Part shown: piece by piece, positions 55,484 through 64,000 of the stretch
Position numbering within the stretch: the stretch's first letter is position 1
Layout: each line of letters begins with the position of its first letter
DNA from: Pseudomonas putida
GTDB taxonomy: Bacteria; Pseudomonadota; Gammaproteobacteria; Pseudomonadales; Pseudomonadaceae
DNA length: 64,000 bases
Reading direction: 5' to 3'
Assembly: GCA_029953615.1 (NCBI GenBank)
Contig: CP124529.1
Span: forward strand, 4,550,493 to 4,614,492
Made by a program: the position numbers and the translations under genes
Notes under the pieces: model-generated
The model's input: only the letters and a program-made list of their open reading frames with translations
What the model was told of the DNA's origin: nothing
The model's database searches: none

Positions 55484-56896
55484 ATGGCCACCCCAAGCAA
55501 AGCATCCAGCGTTGCCCACGACCCGCTGGTGGAAGCCGACAAGGCCCACTACATGCATGGCTACCATGTGTTCGACGAGCACCGCGAGCAAGGCGCGCTG
55601 AACATCGTTGCCGGCGAGGGCGCCTACATCCGTGATACTCACGGCAACCGCTTCCTCGATGCCGTCGGCGGCATGTGGTGCACAAACATCGGCCTGGGGC
55701 GCGAGGAAATGGCCCTGGCCATCGCCGACCAGGTACGCCAGCTGGCCTATTCAAACCCGTTCTCCGACATGGCCAACGATGTGGCCATCGAGCTATGCCA
55801 GAAGCTTGCGCAGCTGGCACCGGGCGATCTCGACCATGTGTTCCTCACCACCGGTGGCTCGACCGCGGTCGACACCGCCTACCGGCTGATCCAGTACTAC
55901 CAGAACTGCCGTGGCAAGCCGCACAAGAAGCACATCATCGCCCGCTACAACGCCTACCACGGCTCCACCACGCTGACCATGTCGATCGGCAACAAGGCCG
56001 CAGACCGGGTGCCGGAGTTCGATTATCACCACGACCTGATCCACCACGTTTCCAACCCCAACCCATATCGTGCGCCGCACGACCTGGACGAGGCCGAGTT
56101 CCTCGACTTCCTGGTGGCCGAGTTCGAGGACAAGATCCTCTCGCTGGGGGCTGACAACGTGGCGGCGTTCTTCGCCGAGCCGATCATGGGTTCGGGTGGG
56201 GTGATCATTCCGCCCAAGGGCTACTTCCAGCGCATGTGGCAGCTGTGCCAGACATACGACATTCTGTTCGTCGCCGACGAAGTGGTGACCTCGTTCGGGC
56301 GCCTGGGCACCTTTTTCGCCAGCGAGGAACTGTTCGGCGTCACCCCCGACATCATCACCACGGCCAAGGGCCTGACCTCGGCCTACCTGCCGCTCGGGGC
56401 GTGCATCTTCTCCGAGCGCATCTGGCAGGTGATCGCCGAGCCGGGCAAGGGCCGCTGTTTCACTCACGGCTTCACCTACAGTGGCCACCCGGTGTGCTGC
56501 ACTGCGGCGCTGAAGAACATCGAGATCATCGAGCGCGAGCATTTGCTGGCGCATGTCAAGGACGTCGGCGGCTACCTGGAGCAGCGCCTGCAAAGCCTGC
56601 GCGAGCTGCCGTTGGTGGGGGACGTGCGCTGCATGAAGCTGATGGCCTGTGTCGAGTTCGTTGCCGACAAGGCCAGCAAGGCGCTGTTCGCCGACGAGGT
56701 GAACATCGGCGAACGCATCCACAGCAAGGCCCAGGCCAAAGGGCTGCTGGTGCGGCCGATCATGCACCTGAACGTGATGTCGCCGCCGTTGATCATCACC
56801 CATGCGCAAGTGGACGAGATCGTCGAAACCCTGCGCCAGTGCATCCTCGAAACCGCGCGCGAACTCACGGTGCTTGGCCTGTATCAGGGGCGATGA
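55484..56896 (+). CDS. Class III aminotransferase (SpuC-like)
   Basis: A 470-residue omega-aminotransferase. The motifs are AYHGSTTLTMSIG, FAEPIMGSGGVIIPP, VADEVVTSFGRLG and the PLP Lys in TTAKGLTSAYLPLGA. SpuC-type enzymes transfer the terminal amino group of putrescine or similar amines to pyruvate. The ATG at 55484 follows AAGGAG. Its stop overlaps the LuxR start (ATGA), and it lies 35 bases after the binding protein. Confidence 0.9.
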   Translation: MATPSKASSVAHDPLVEADKAHYMHGYHVFDEHREQGALNIVAGEGAYIRDTHGNRFLDAVGGMWCTNIGLGREEMALAIADQVRQLAYSNPFSDMANDVAIELCQKLAQLAPGDLDHVFLTTGGSTAVDTAYRLIQYYQNCRGKPHKKHIIARYNAYHGSTTLTMSIGNKAADRVPEFDYHHDLIHHVSNPNPYRAPHDLDEAEFLDFLVAEFEDKILSLGADNVAAFFAEPIMGSGGVIIPPKGYFQRMWQLCQTYDILFVADEVVTSFGRLGTFFASEELFGVTPDIITTAKGLTSAYLPLGACIFSERIWQVIAEPGKGRCFTHGFTYSGHPVCCTAALKNIEIIEREHLLAHVKDVGGYLEQRLQSLRELPLVGDVRCMKLMACVEFVADKASKALFADEVNIGERIHSKAQAKGLLVRPIMHLNVMSPPLIITHAQVDEIVETLRQCILETARELTVLGLYQGR

Positions 56897-57780
56897 AGCT
56901 GGCGCAAAGGGCTGTGCGCGGGCGTGCCTGGCAGGCTAGACTGCCGGGCATGACCCAGGCCTCTCCCGACACTCCGCTTACCCTTTCACTGGGCGCGCTG
57001 CAGCAATGGCATGCGGCGCTGCAGCGCGCATTGGCCCACAGCGAAACGCCCGAGGCGCTGGCGCATGTGGCGGCCGCCATCGGCCAGCTGGTGCAGGTGG
57101 AATCGATGATGATCAGCCTCGAGTGCCAGGGGCGGGCACCGCAACTGCTGTACCAGCAAGGCATCCCCGAGCTGCACCGCGCCGCCGTGCTGGAGCGCTA
57201 CTTCAGTGCCGGCTATCTGCTCGACCCGTTCTGCCTGGCCGTGCAGAGCGGCCTGGCCGAGGGCTTCTACCACTTGCAGGAAATCGCCCCGGACAACTTC
57301 TTCGATAGCGACTACTACAAGGCCTACTACCTGGGTACCGGTTGCAGTGAAGACAGCTACTACATCGTCGACCTCAGCGCTGGCCGCAAGTTGTCGTTGA
57401 GCCTGTTCCAGGGTTGTAGCGGCACGCGCCTGAGCGCCGGGCAGATCGACCTGCTGCGGGCACTGGAGCCGATGGTGCGTGAACTGCTGGGGCGCTACGC
57501 GCGGCATCATCTGCAGCCCGGCCCGGCGGCCGAGCGTGGCAGCCTGCAGGCGGCGTTCGACAGTTTCGGCTGCCAGGTACTGACCGACCGTGAGCGGGAG
57601 GTGGCGCACATGATCCTGCGGGGGCATTCGGTGAAGTCCACCGCGCTGGAGCTGGGCATCTCGCCGGAAACCGTGCGCATGCACCGCAAGAACCTGTACC
57701 TGAAGCTGGAGATAAACTCGCAGTCGGAGTTGTTTGCGCGCTTTATCGACTGGCTGCGCGGTGATCACCTCGAACGTTAG
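56893..57780 (+). CDS. LuxR-family transcriptional regulator
   Basis: A 295-residue protein with a C-terminal LuxR/FixJ helix-turn-helix (LTDREREVAHMILRGHSVKSTALEL, split over ~230-255, and SPETVRMHRKNLYLKL). The N-terminal ~200 residues hold a GAF-like sensor rather than a receiver or autoinducer domain. The start at 56893 overlaps the aminotransferase stop; ATG at 56950 is a shorter option. It probably regulates the amine operon in which it lies. Confidence 0.86.
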   Translation: MKLAQRAVRGRAWQARLPGMTQASPDTPLTLSLGALQQWHAALQRALAHSETPEALAHVAAAIGQLVQVESMMISLECQGRAPQLLYQQGIPELHRAAVLERYFSAGYLLDPFCLAVQSGLAEGFYHLQEIAPDNFFDSDYYKAYYLGTGCSEDSYYIVDLSAGRKLSLSLFQGCSGTRLSAGQIDLLRALEPMVRELLGRYARHHLQPGPAAERGSLQAAFDSFGCQVLTDREREVAHMILRGHSVKSTALELGISPETVRMHRKNLYLKLEINSQSELFARFIDWLRGDHLER

Positions 57781-57795
57781 AAGCTAATGCGATCG

Positions 57796-57898
57796 CTGTG
57801 GGAGCGGGCGTGTCGAGGCGTCGAACCGCCGCGAACACGGGCGAAGCCCGTGCCATCCACCGCGTTGTCTGCTTCGCGGGCATGCCCGCTCCCACAGG
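57796..57898. repeat. REP pair with ACGGGCGAAGCCCGT interior, copy 1
   Basis: Class 1 arms enclose a distinctive inner hairpin (CGAACACGGGCGAAGCCCGT). This subtype appears three times in the window, all within 5.1 kb around the cat genes. This copy lies between luxR and dsdA ends. Confidence 0.85.
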
Positions 57899-57922
57899 TA
57901 AAGTGGGAACTGAAAAGAAATC

Positions 57923-59257
57923 TCAGCCCCTCCCTTTGGCCAGATAGGCCGCAAACTCCGCCTCCGGCACCATGCTGCCGCCGGTCCCCCACACCAGGTG
58001 CGTGGCCCGGCCCATGCGCTCAGCCGACAGGCCCATGCGCGCCAGGTACTCAGGTGATTCAAGCACCCTGACCATGCCCGGCATCCCCGCCAGCGCCGAA
58101 GGTTCCAGCCGCGCGTTCTCCAGGTCACTGGCCAGCACCAACAGCCGGTACAGCGTCTCGTCACTGACCGTGTAATAACCATCGAGCAAACGCTGCATCG
58201 CCTTGCCGACAAAGCCGGAAGGGCGGCCCACCGCCAGGCCGTCGGCGGCGGTCAGGTTGTCGATGCCGAAATCCTGCACGCTGGTGGCGTCATGCAAACC
58301 GCTATACACCCCCAGGAACATGCAGGGCGAGTGGGTGGGCTCGGCGAAGATGCAGTGCACATGGTCGCCCCAGATCAGCTTCAGGCCGAACGCCACACCA
58401 CCGGGGCCACCGCCGACCCCGCAGGGCAGGTAGACGAACAAGGGGTGCTCGGCATCTACCTGGATACCTGCAGCCTCGAACTGGGCGGCCAGCCGCTCGG
58501 CCGCCACGGCATAGCCGAGGAACAGGTGTGGCGAGTTCTCGTCGTCGACGAAGTAGCAGCCCGGGTCCGCCGCCGCCTGCTGGCGCCCTTGCTCCACCGC
58601 CACGCTGTAGTCGCTTTCGTACTCGACCACGTTCACGCCATGGGCGCGCAGTTTGTCCTTCTTCCACTGGCGGGCATCGGCCGACATGTGCACGGTGGCC
58701 TGGAAGCCCAACCGGGCGCTCATGATGCCGATCGACAGGCCGAGGTTGCCGGTCGAGCCGACCGCAACCTTGTACTGGCTGAAGAATTGCCGGGCCTGGT
58801 CGCTGGCCAGTGCCCGGTAATCGCTGTCGAGGCGGATCATGCCGGCCTCCAGGGCCAGGTCTTCGGCGTGCTTGAGCACTTCATGAATACCGCCGCGGGC
58901 CTTGATCGAGCCAGAGATCGGCAGCTCGCTGTCCGCCTTGAGCCAAAGTGAACCGCTGGCAGGCAGGCCCGCTGCCTGCAGCAAGGTGGCGTGGAGGTTG
59001 GGCAGCGGGCGCAGTGGCGACTCGATGATGCCGCTGGTAGCGGCGGTGTCCGGGAAAACGCTGGCCAGGTAGGGGGCAAAGCGTGCCAGGCGGGCACTGG
59101 CGGCACTGACATCGGCGGCGCTCAAGCCGACATCGGCCAGGGCCTGGGCGGCAGGAGCAATGTTCGGGTTGAACCAGTTGGTTTCGCGCAGGGCCACCAG
59201 GTCATCGATCAGGGGGTGGGAGCTGCACCATGCTTGTAGTGTCTTGCCGTGGATCAT
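57923..59257 (-). CDS. dsdA: D-serine dehydratase
   Basis: A 444-residue PLP enzyme that deaminates D-serine to pyruvate and ammonia. The PLP Lys is K119 in [17 protein letters not shown]; the glycine-rich phosphate loop is [12 protein letters not shown], and [12 protein letters not shown] is typical. Its ATG overlaps the catR stop (ATGA) on the same strand, so it appears to be translated with catR. That pairing is metabolically unexpected. No dsdC or dsdX neighbour is present. Confidence 0.92.
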   Translation of the reverse strand: MIHGKTLQAWCSSHPLIDDLVALRETNWFNPNIAPAAQALADVGLSAADVSAASARLARFAPYLASVFPDTAATSGIIESPLRPLPNLHATLLQAAGLPASGSLWLKADSELPISGSIKARGGIHEVLKHAEDLALEAGMIRLDSDYRALASDQARQFFSQYKVAVGSTGNLGLSIGIMSARLGFQATVHMSADARQWKKDKLRAHGVNVVEYESDYSVAVEQGRQQAAADPGCYFVDDENSPHLFLGYAVAAERLAAQFEAAGIQVDAEHPLFVYLPCGVGGGPGGVAFGLKLIWGDHVHCIFAEPTHSPCMFLGVYSGLHDATSVQDFGIDNLTAADGLAVGRPSGFVGKAMQRLLDGYYTVSDETLYRLLVLASDLENARLEPSALAGMPGMVRVLESPEYLARMGLSAERMGRATHLVWGTGGSMVPEAEFAAYLAKGRG

Positions 59258-60133
59258 GCTGGTTTTTCCTGTTGTGCAATCAATGTCAGGCAGCGCTGCA
59301 CGATCGGGCTCACATCGCCCTTGCGCCGGCTGAGGATGATCGGACTGACGGCGCCGCTGTCGAGCAGGCCGACATATTCGATATCGGTGCGATGCTGCTG
59401 TTGCACCGACGCCGGCACCAAGGTTACGCCCACGCCGACAGCCACCAGGCCAATGGCGGTCTGCAGTTCGTTGGCCCACTGGCTGACGCGGATACTCATG
59501 CCGTGGTGGGCGAATAGCGCCAGCACATGGTCGGCATAGCTGGGCCTCGGGTTGGCCGGGTAAAGAATGAACGCCTCGCCAGCCAGCTGGGCAAGGGTAA
59601 GCGGGCTGCTTGCCAGCGGGTGGCCCTTGGGTAGCACGGCCACCAGCGGGTCTTCGCACAGCACTTGCTGGTGAATGGCCGGGTCATCGATGCGAATGCG
59701 CCCGAAGGCGATGTCGATGCGCCCGCTTTTCAGCGCTTCCACCTGCTGCAGCGTGGTCATCTCGTTCAGGCCCAGTTCCAGCTCGCTGTCCTGGCGAAGC
59801 TCGCGGATCAGCTCCGGCAGCACCTTGTACAGGGTCGAGGGAGCAAAGCCGATCCCCAGCCACTGGCGCTGGCCCTGGCCGATGCGGCGGGTGTTGTCGC
59901 TGATGTTTTCCAGTTGCTGCAGCACGGTGCAGCTCTGCTCGTAGAAGAAGCGACCCGCCTCGGTCAGCCGCAGCGGGCGCTCGCGCACCACCAGCAAGCG
60001 TACCGAGCTGGTCCTCGAGTTGGCTGATCTGCCGGCTCAGCGGTGGCTGGGCAATGTGCAACAGCTCGGCGGCGCGGGTGAAGTTCAGGGTTTCGGCCAG
60101 GACCTTGAAGTAACGCAGGTGGCGCAGCTCCAT
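59254..60133 (-). CDS. catR: LysR-family regulator CatR, frameshifted
   Basis: A LysR regulator of catBCA that responds to cis,cis-muconate. The N-terminal frame has [29 protein letters not shown] (split) and [12 protein letters not shown]; the second frame resumes [15 protein letters not shown]. One extra A (plus strand) in CAGCAAGCG at 59992-60000 breaks the frame between them. The span is 3n+1 bases, and the corrected length of 292 residues is near the usual CatR size. It is divergent from catB over a 135-base operator region. Confidence 0.86.
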
Positions 60134-60165
60134 CAGACCTCCAGGGTATGGTGGGAGATTCATTC

Positions 60166-60221
60166 GATATTGGACGGCTATCAGGTTCTCGCGCAATCCT
60201 TGGACATGCAAGTAAATGCAT
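60166..60221. promoter_or_regulatory. CatR binding region between catR and catB
   Basis: GATA-N9-TATC (60166-60182) is a LysR-type T-N11-A dyad. ATGCA-N6-TGCAT (60206-60221) is a second, AT-rich dyad closer to catB. CatR is known to bind a high-affinity repression site and a promoter-proximal activation site; these two dyads are candidates for them. Confidence 0.5.
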
Positions 60222-60268
60222 CACTCCGGGCTGCGGCTGGCAGCCAGAAACAACGGGACCTGGCAAGA

Positions 60269-61391
60269 ATGACAAGCGCGCTGATTGAACGTATCGAGGC
60301 AATTATCGTCGACCTGCCGACCATTCGCCCGCACAAGCTGGCGATGCATACCATGCAGCAGCAGACCCTGGTGGTATTGCGTGTTCGCTGCAGCGATGGC
60401 GTGGAAGGCATCGGCGAGGCCACCACCATCGGCGGCCTGGCCTATGGCTACGAAAGCCCCGAGGGCATCAAGGCCAATATCGATGCGCACCTGGCGCCTG
60501 CGCTGATCGGCCTGCCGGCAGGCAACATCAACGCCGCCATGCTCAAGCTGGACAAGCTGGCCAAGGGCAACACCTTTGCCAAGTCCGGTATCGAAAGCGC
60601 CTTGCTCGACGCCCAGGGCAAGCGCCTGGGCCTGCCGGTCAGCGAACTGCTGGGTGGCCGCGTGCGCGACAGCCTGGAAGTGGCCTGGACCCTGGCCAGT
60701 GGCGACACCACCCGCGACATCGCCGAAGCCCAGCATATGCTGGAGATTCGGCGGCATCGGGTATTCAAGCTGAAGATCGGTGCCAACCCGCTGATCCAGG
60801 ACCTCAAGCACGTGGTGGCGATCAAGCGTGAGCTGGGCGACAGCGCCAGCGTGCGGGTCGACGTCAACCAGTACTGGGACGAGTCCCAGGCCATCCATGC
60901 CTGCCAGGTGCTTGGCGACAACGGCATCGATCTGATCGAGCAACCGATTTCGCGCATCAACCGCAGCGGCCAGGTGCGCCTGAACCAGCGCAGCCCGGCT
61001 GCCGATCATGGCTGACGAGTCGATCGAAAGTGTCGAAGACGCCTTCAGTCTGGCTGCCGACGGCGCGGCCAGCATCTTCGCCCTGAAAATTGCCAAGAAT
61101 GGCGGCCCGCGCGCCGTACTGCGCACCGCGCAAATTGCCGAGGCAGCCGGCATCGCCCTGTATGGCGGGACCATGCTCGAAGGCTCGATCGGCACCCTGG
61201 CTTCGGCTCATGCCTTCCTTACCCTGCGCCAGCTCACCTGGGGTACCGAGCTGTTCGGGCCGCTGCTGCTGACCGAAGAAATCGTCAACGAGCCACCGCA
61301 GTACCGCGACTTCCAGCTGCACATTCCAGGTACCCCAGGGCTGGGCCTGACCCTGGACGAGCAGCGCCTGGCGCGTTTCGCCCGGCATTGA
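60269..61391 (+). CDS. catB: Muconate cycloisomerase CatB, frameshifted
   Basis: Converts cis,cis-muconate to muconolactone. It is an enolase-superfamily enzyme: FKLKIGAN (base Lys), RVDVNQYWDESQA (metal Asp), LIEQPISR (metal Glu), and in the second frame IMADES (metal Asp) and ALKIAKNGG (second Lys). An extra T at or near 61000 (CCGGCTGCC) breaks the frame; removing it restores QRSPAPIMADESIES. The span is 3n+1 bases and gives 373 residues, the normal CatB length. The start MTSALIERIEA is at 60269; longer in-frame starts overlap catR. Confidence 0.9.
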
Positions 61392-61404
61392 AAACACGCG
61401 CCCC

Positions 61405-61492
61405 CCTGTGGGAGCGGGCGTGCCCGCGAAGCATGCGACACGGTGGAGGGCACGGGCTTCGCCCGTGTTCGCGGGCATGCCCGCTCCCACAG
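61405..61492. repeat. REP pair with ACGGGCTTCGCCCGT interior, copy 2, between catB and catC
   Basis: Class 1 arms with the same inner hairpin as the copy at 57796, in opposite orientation. It lies inside the catBCA operon and could create unequal expression of catB and catCA by message stabilisation or partial termination. Confidence 0.85.
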
Positions 61493-61526
61493 TGTTCGCG
61501 CCAAAACAGAAAAAGGAGATACCAGC

Positions 61527-61817
61527 ATGCTGTTCCACGTGAAGATGACCGTGAAACTGCCGGTCGACATGGACCCGGCCAAGGCCGCCCGGCTCAAGGC
61601 CGACGAAAAGGAACTGGCCCAGCGCCTGCAGCGCGAAGGCACCTGGCGCCACCTGTGGCGCATTGCCGGGCACTACGCCAACTACAGCGTGTTTGATGTG
61701 CCCAGCGTCGAGGCGCTGCACGACACCCTGATGCAGCTGCCGCTGTTCCCGTACATGGACATCGAGGTCGACGGCCTGTGCCGGCACCCCTCGTCGATCC
61801 ACAGCGACGACCGCTGA
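61527..61817 (+). CDS. catC: Muconolactone delta-isomerase
   Basis: A 96-residue enzyme that converts muconolactone to beta-ketoadipate enol-lactone. The sequence is strongly conserved: MLFHVKMTVKLPVDMDP, and WRIAGHYANYSVFDV with LMQLPLFPYMDIEV. A strong AAAAGGAGA site precedes ATG 61527. It forms a decamer in known species. Confidence 0.96.
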   Translation: MLFHVKMTVKLPVDMDPAKAARLKADEKELAQRLQREGTWRHLWRIAGHYANYSVFDVPSVEALHDTLMQLPLFPYMDIEVDGLCRHPSSIHSDDR

Positions 61818-61860
61818 GTCGCACCTGTCTACCTGACAAGAACAAGATGAGGTAAGCACG

Positions 61861-62796
61861 ATGACCGTGAAAATTTCCCACACTGCCGATGTTCAGGCGT
61901 TCTTCAAGCAAGTGGCCGGCCTGGGCCATGCCGAAGGCAACCCACGCTTCAAGCAAATCATCCTGCGTGTGCTGCAGGACACTGCACGCCTGGTCGAGGA
62001 CCTGGAAATCACCGAGGACGAGTTCTGGCATGCTGTCGATTACCTCAACCGCCTGGGTGGCCGTAACGAAGCCGGCCTGTTGGCAGCAGGCCTGGGCATC
62101 GAGCACTTCCTCGACCTGCTGCAGGACGCCAAGGACGCCGAGGCCGGGCTGAGCGGCGGTACCCCGCGCACCATCGAAGGCCCGCTGTATGTGGCGGGGG
62201 CGCCACTGGCGCAAGGCGAAGCGCGCATGGACGACGGCAGCGACCCGGGTGTGGTGATGTTCCTCCAGGGTAAGGTGTTCGATGCCGACGGCAAGCCGTT
62301 GGCCGGCGCCACTGTCGACCTGTGGCATGCCAACACCCAAGGTACTTATTCGTACTTCGACTCCAGCCAGTCCGAGTACAACCTGCGCCGACGCATCATC
62401 ACCGATGCCGAAGGGCGCTACCGCGCGCGTTCCATCGTGCCGTCGGGGTACGGCTGCGATCCGCAGGGGCCAACCCAGGAATGCCTGGACTTGCTTGGCC
62501 GCCACGGCCAGCGCCCGGCGCACGTGCACTTCTTCATCTCGGCACCGGGGCACCGCCACCTGACCACGCAGATCAACTTTGCCGGCGACCAGTACCTCTG
62601 GGATGACTTTGCCTACGCCACCCGTGACGGGTTGATCGGCGAGCTGCGCTTTGTCGAGGACGCCGCGGTGGCACGTGACCGCGGCGTACAGGGCGAGCGC
62701 TTTGCCGAGCTGGTGTTCGACTTCCACCTGCAGGCGGCCAAGGCGCCGGACGCCGAGGTGCGCAGCCAGCGCCCGCGTGCGTTGCAAAACAGCTGA
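61861..62796 (+). CDS. catA: Catechol 1,2-dioxygenase
   Basis: A 311-residue intradiol dioxygenase that opens catechol to cis,cis-muconate. The N-terminal helical linker is followed by the iron site: Tyr residues in the EGPLYVAGAP/ NLRRR and GRYRARS regions and the His pair in RPAHVHFFISAPGH. It lies 43 bases after catC, in the standard P. putida order catBCA. The substrate is generated elsewhere, for example from benzoate. Confidence 0.96.
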   Translation: MTVKISHTADVQAFFKQVAGLGHAEGNPRFKQIILRVLQDTARLVEDLEITEDEFWHAVDYLNRLGGRNEAGLLAAGLGIEHFLDLLQDAKDAEAGLSGGTPRTIEGPLYVAGAPLAQGEARMDDGSDPGVVMFLQGKVFDADGKPLAGATVDLWHANTQGTYSYFDSSQSEYNLRRRIITDAEGRYRARSIVPSGYGCDPQGPTQECLDLLGRHGQRPAHVHFFISAPGHRHLTTQINFAGDQYLWDDFAYATRDGLIGELRFVEDAAVARDRGVQGERFAELVFDFHLQAAKAPDAEVRSQRPRALQNS

Positions 62797-62812
62797 ACCC
62801 TGACGGGTACCA

Positions 62813-62900
62813 CTGTGGGAGCGGGCGTGCCCGCGAAGCAGGCACCGCGGTGGCTGGCACCGGCTTTGCCGGTGTTCGCGGGCATGCCCGCTCCCACAGG
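62813..62900. repeat. REP pair with ACCGGCTTTGCCGGT interior, copy 3, after catA
   Basis: Class 1 arms around a related inner hairpin. It follows catA and probably marks the end of the cat transcript. Confidence 0.85.
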
Positions 62901-62984
62901 GTCCCTTGCCCATCGATGACGGTTTTTTGCCTGGGCCTTTCCGTGCGGGGAGGGCCTGGGCTTTTTGTTGCCAGGGGTAGTTGG

Positions 62985-63000
62985 TCTAGAATCCGCCTTT
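62985..63000 (+). promoter_or_regulatory. Probable sigma-70 -10 region before the GNAT gene
   Basis: TCTAGAATCCGCC lies 25-35 bases before the GNAT start. The same TCTAGAATCCG motif recurs at about 63687-63698, before the EamA gene, so both probably carry sigma-70-type -10 boxes (TAGAAT). Confidence 0.45.
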
Positions 63001-63019
63001 TTACCCGAGCCCCCGCACC

Positions 63020-63535
63020 ATGCTGCCCATCGAACTGCTGGCAACCACTGCCGACCAGGCCTCGCTGATTCGCAACCTCTACCAGTTCTACGCCTACGAG
63101 TCCTCCGACTGGGAGCAGGAAGACGTCGAAGTGGATGGCCGCTTCTATATCCATGACCAGCACCTGCAACGTTACTGGCAGGCGGATGGCTGGGGGGCGT
63201 ACCTGGTGCTGGCAGACGGCTTCATCGCCGGTTTCGTGCTGGTCGAACGCAGCGAACTGCCGGGCATCGACGCCTTCGAGCTGGCCGATCTGTTCATCCT
63301 GAAAAAGTACCGCCGCCAGGGCATCGGGCGGGCGGTGGCGTTGCAGCTGCTGGGCGGCGAGGGCGACTGGCTGTTGCGCTGTTACGCACAGGACGCGCCT
63401 GCCGTGGGCTTCTGCAATGGCGTATTGGCCGCGTTGCCGCGCCCTTCGCGGGCCATAGCCCTGGATGACGAACCGGGCTTGCTGAATTTCCTGGTGACGG
63501 GCGCTCCCACAGAGAGCCTGCCAGCTTCCATGTAA
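63020..63535 (+). CDS. GNAT-family N-acetyltransferase
   Basis: A 171-residue acetyltransferase. The acetyl-CoA loop motif is RRQGIGRAVALQLL (~105-118), preceded by ELADLFILKKY. The N-terminal helices (LLATTADQASLIRNLYQFYAYE) are typical of this Pseudomonas subgroup. The acceptor is unknown. It is monocistronic, with a -10 box shortly upstream. Confidence 0.85.
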   Translation: MLPIELLATTADQASLIRNLYQFYAYESSDWEQEDVEVDGRFYIHDQHLQRYWQADGWGAYLVLADGFIAGFVLVERSELPGIDAFELADLFILKKYRRQGIGRAVALQLLGGEGDWLLRCYAQDAPAVGFCNGVLAALPRPSRAIALDDEPGLLNFLVTGAPTESLPASM

Positions 63536-63775
63536 ATTCCTTGCAGGGGTGCAGGGTTCGCACTCGAGGTCGGCGATCAGCATGGCTCGGGCATGTGCGC
63601 GGGGTAGAAAGTGGTCGATCAGCGAACAGAAAATGCTGTCGGCCTTGGCGAGTGGCAATTGAACTTCCTTATCCTCGGGCATCTCTTCTAGAATCCGAGC
63701 TGTTGCATCCGCCAGGCAACGCCTGTGCGGCCTTCCCTGGGCGCTGCATCCAGCCGCGCCGTCATCGAGAGTGCC

Positions 63776-64000
63776 ATGAGTTCCAGCACACCGCTGTCCG
63801 GAGTCAACCAACCCCTGCGCGGCATCGCCCTGGTGGTAGTGGCGACGTTCCTGTTCGCCAGTCACGATGCCCTGTCCAAGTTCCTCGGCGGCCTGTACCC
63901 GATCATCATGGTGGTATGGGCGCGGTATGTGGTGCACACGCTGCTGATGGCCGGCATCTTCCTGCCCAAGGCCGGGCTCAACGTGCTGCGTACCCGCCGG
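63776..64000 (+). CDS. EamA-family (DMT) transporter, 3' end missing
   Basis: The first 75 codons of a drug/metabolite transporter: MSSSTPLSGVNQPLRGIALV, then the TM1 pattern ATFLFASHDALSKFLGGLYP and TM2 IIMVVWARYVVHTLLMAGIF. The gene runs off the window. The substrate is unknown. The 240-base gap before it holds a TAGAAT box and no convincing gene. Confidence 0.85.
   Translation, partial: MSSSTPLSGVNQPLRGIALVVVATFLFASHDALSKFLGGLYPIIMVVWARYVVHTLLMAGIFLPKAGLNVLRTRR

Noticed and set aside
62573..63682. Long open frame on the minus strand starting MPEDKEVQLPLAKADS, opposite the GNAT gene
   Set aside because: Most of it is the complement of the GNAT and catA 3' sequences, and no recognised domain is seen. 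Only its first ~50 residues are outside other genes, too little to support a call.

Overview
The window looks like a chromosomal segment of a Pseudomonas putida-group bacterium. It is GC-rich, and its short intergenic gaps are full of the paired inverted REP elements typical of that group (core GCGGGCTTGCCCGCTCCCAC). It carries the glycolate (glcC/glcDEFG-glcB), vanillate (vanA-vanB, vanK-vanP-vanR), dimethyl-sulfone-type sulfur (sfnECR) and catechol ortho-cleavage (catR/catBCA) loci. All identifications rest on motifs, gene order and family knowledge; no database search was run.

Layout. 1-2150: end of a CheB-like methylesterase, a hybrid histidine kinase and a lone receiver. 2260-6079: thiolase, 3-hydroxyacyl-CoA dehydrogenase and TetR operon, divergent from an AraC regulator. 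6210-10356: AhpD-like protein, frameshifted deaminase, MFS transporter, MocR regulator and an unknown protein. 10525-17996: glc locus, with two copies of a CTGGT-N3-ACCAG operator between glcC and glcD. 18124-19246: DUF2388-type secreted protein and a GST. 19389-22257: sfnECR, preceded by a sigma-54 promoter and a distant palindrome. 22638-24533: a free-standing PBP2. 25093-30766: van locus with four TGGATCCA operators and a PcaR-like site. 30974-35147: attEFGH-like ABC transporter and lipoprotein. 35292-36562: an IS110 element inside a REP. 36585-38078: enoyl-CoA hydratase and TetR. 38153-41894: response regulator, periplasmic binding protein and hybrid kinase operon. 42112-43518: amino-acid permease. 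43754-54108: an eight-gene operon from racemase, transaminase, 2-keto-acid decarboxylase and aldehyde dehydrogenase to acyl-CoA ligase, acyl-CoA dehydrogenase and hydratase. 54345-57780: putrescine-type binding protein, class III aminotransferase and LuxR regulator. 57923-62796: dsdA-catR divergent from catBCA. 63020-64000: GNAT and the start of an EamA transporter.

The most striking object is the IS110 element. Its 5' non-coding region (about 35313-35490) can be read as a complete bridge RNA. It has two stem-enclosed internal loops holding four guides, which match both halves of the REP target and both ends of the element. The original REP arm can be rebuilt across the insertion at a CT core, so the programmed target, the donor ends and the guide RNA are all visible in one place.

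Six genes (a cytidine-deaminase-fold enzyme, sfnC, vanB, the attE-like ATPase, catR and catB) each carry one extra base that breaks an otherwise normal reading frame. All six are insertions and none is a deletion, which points to uncorrected sequencing or assembly error more than to six real pseudogenes. They are annotated here as full-length but frameshifted.
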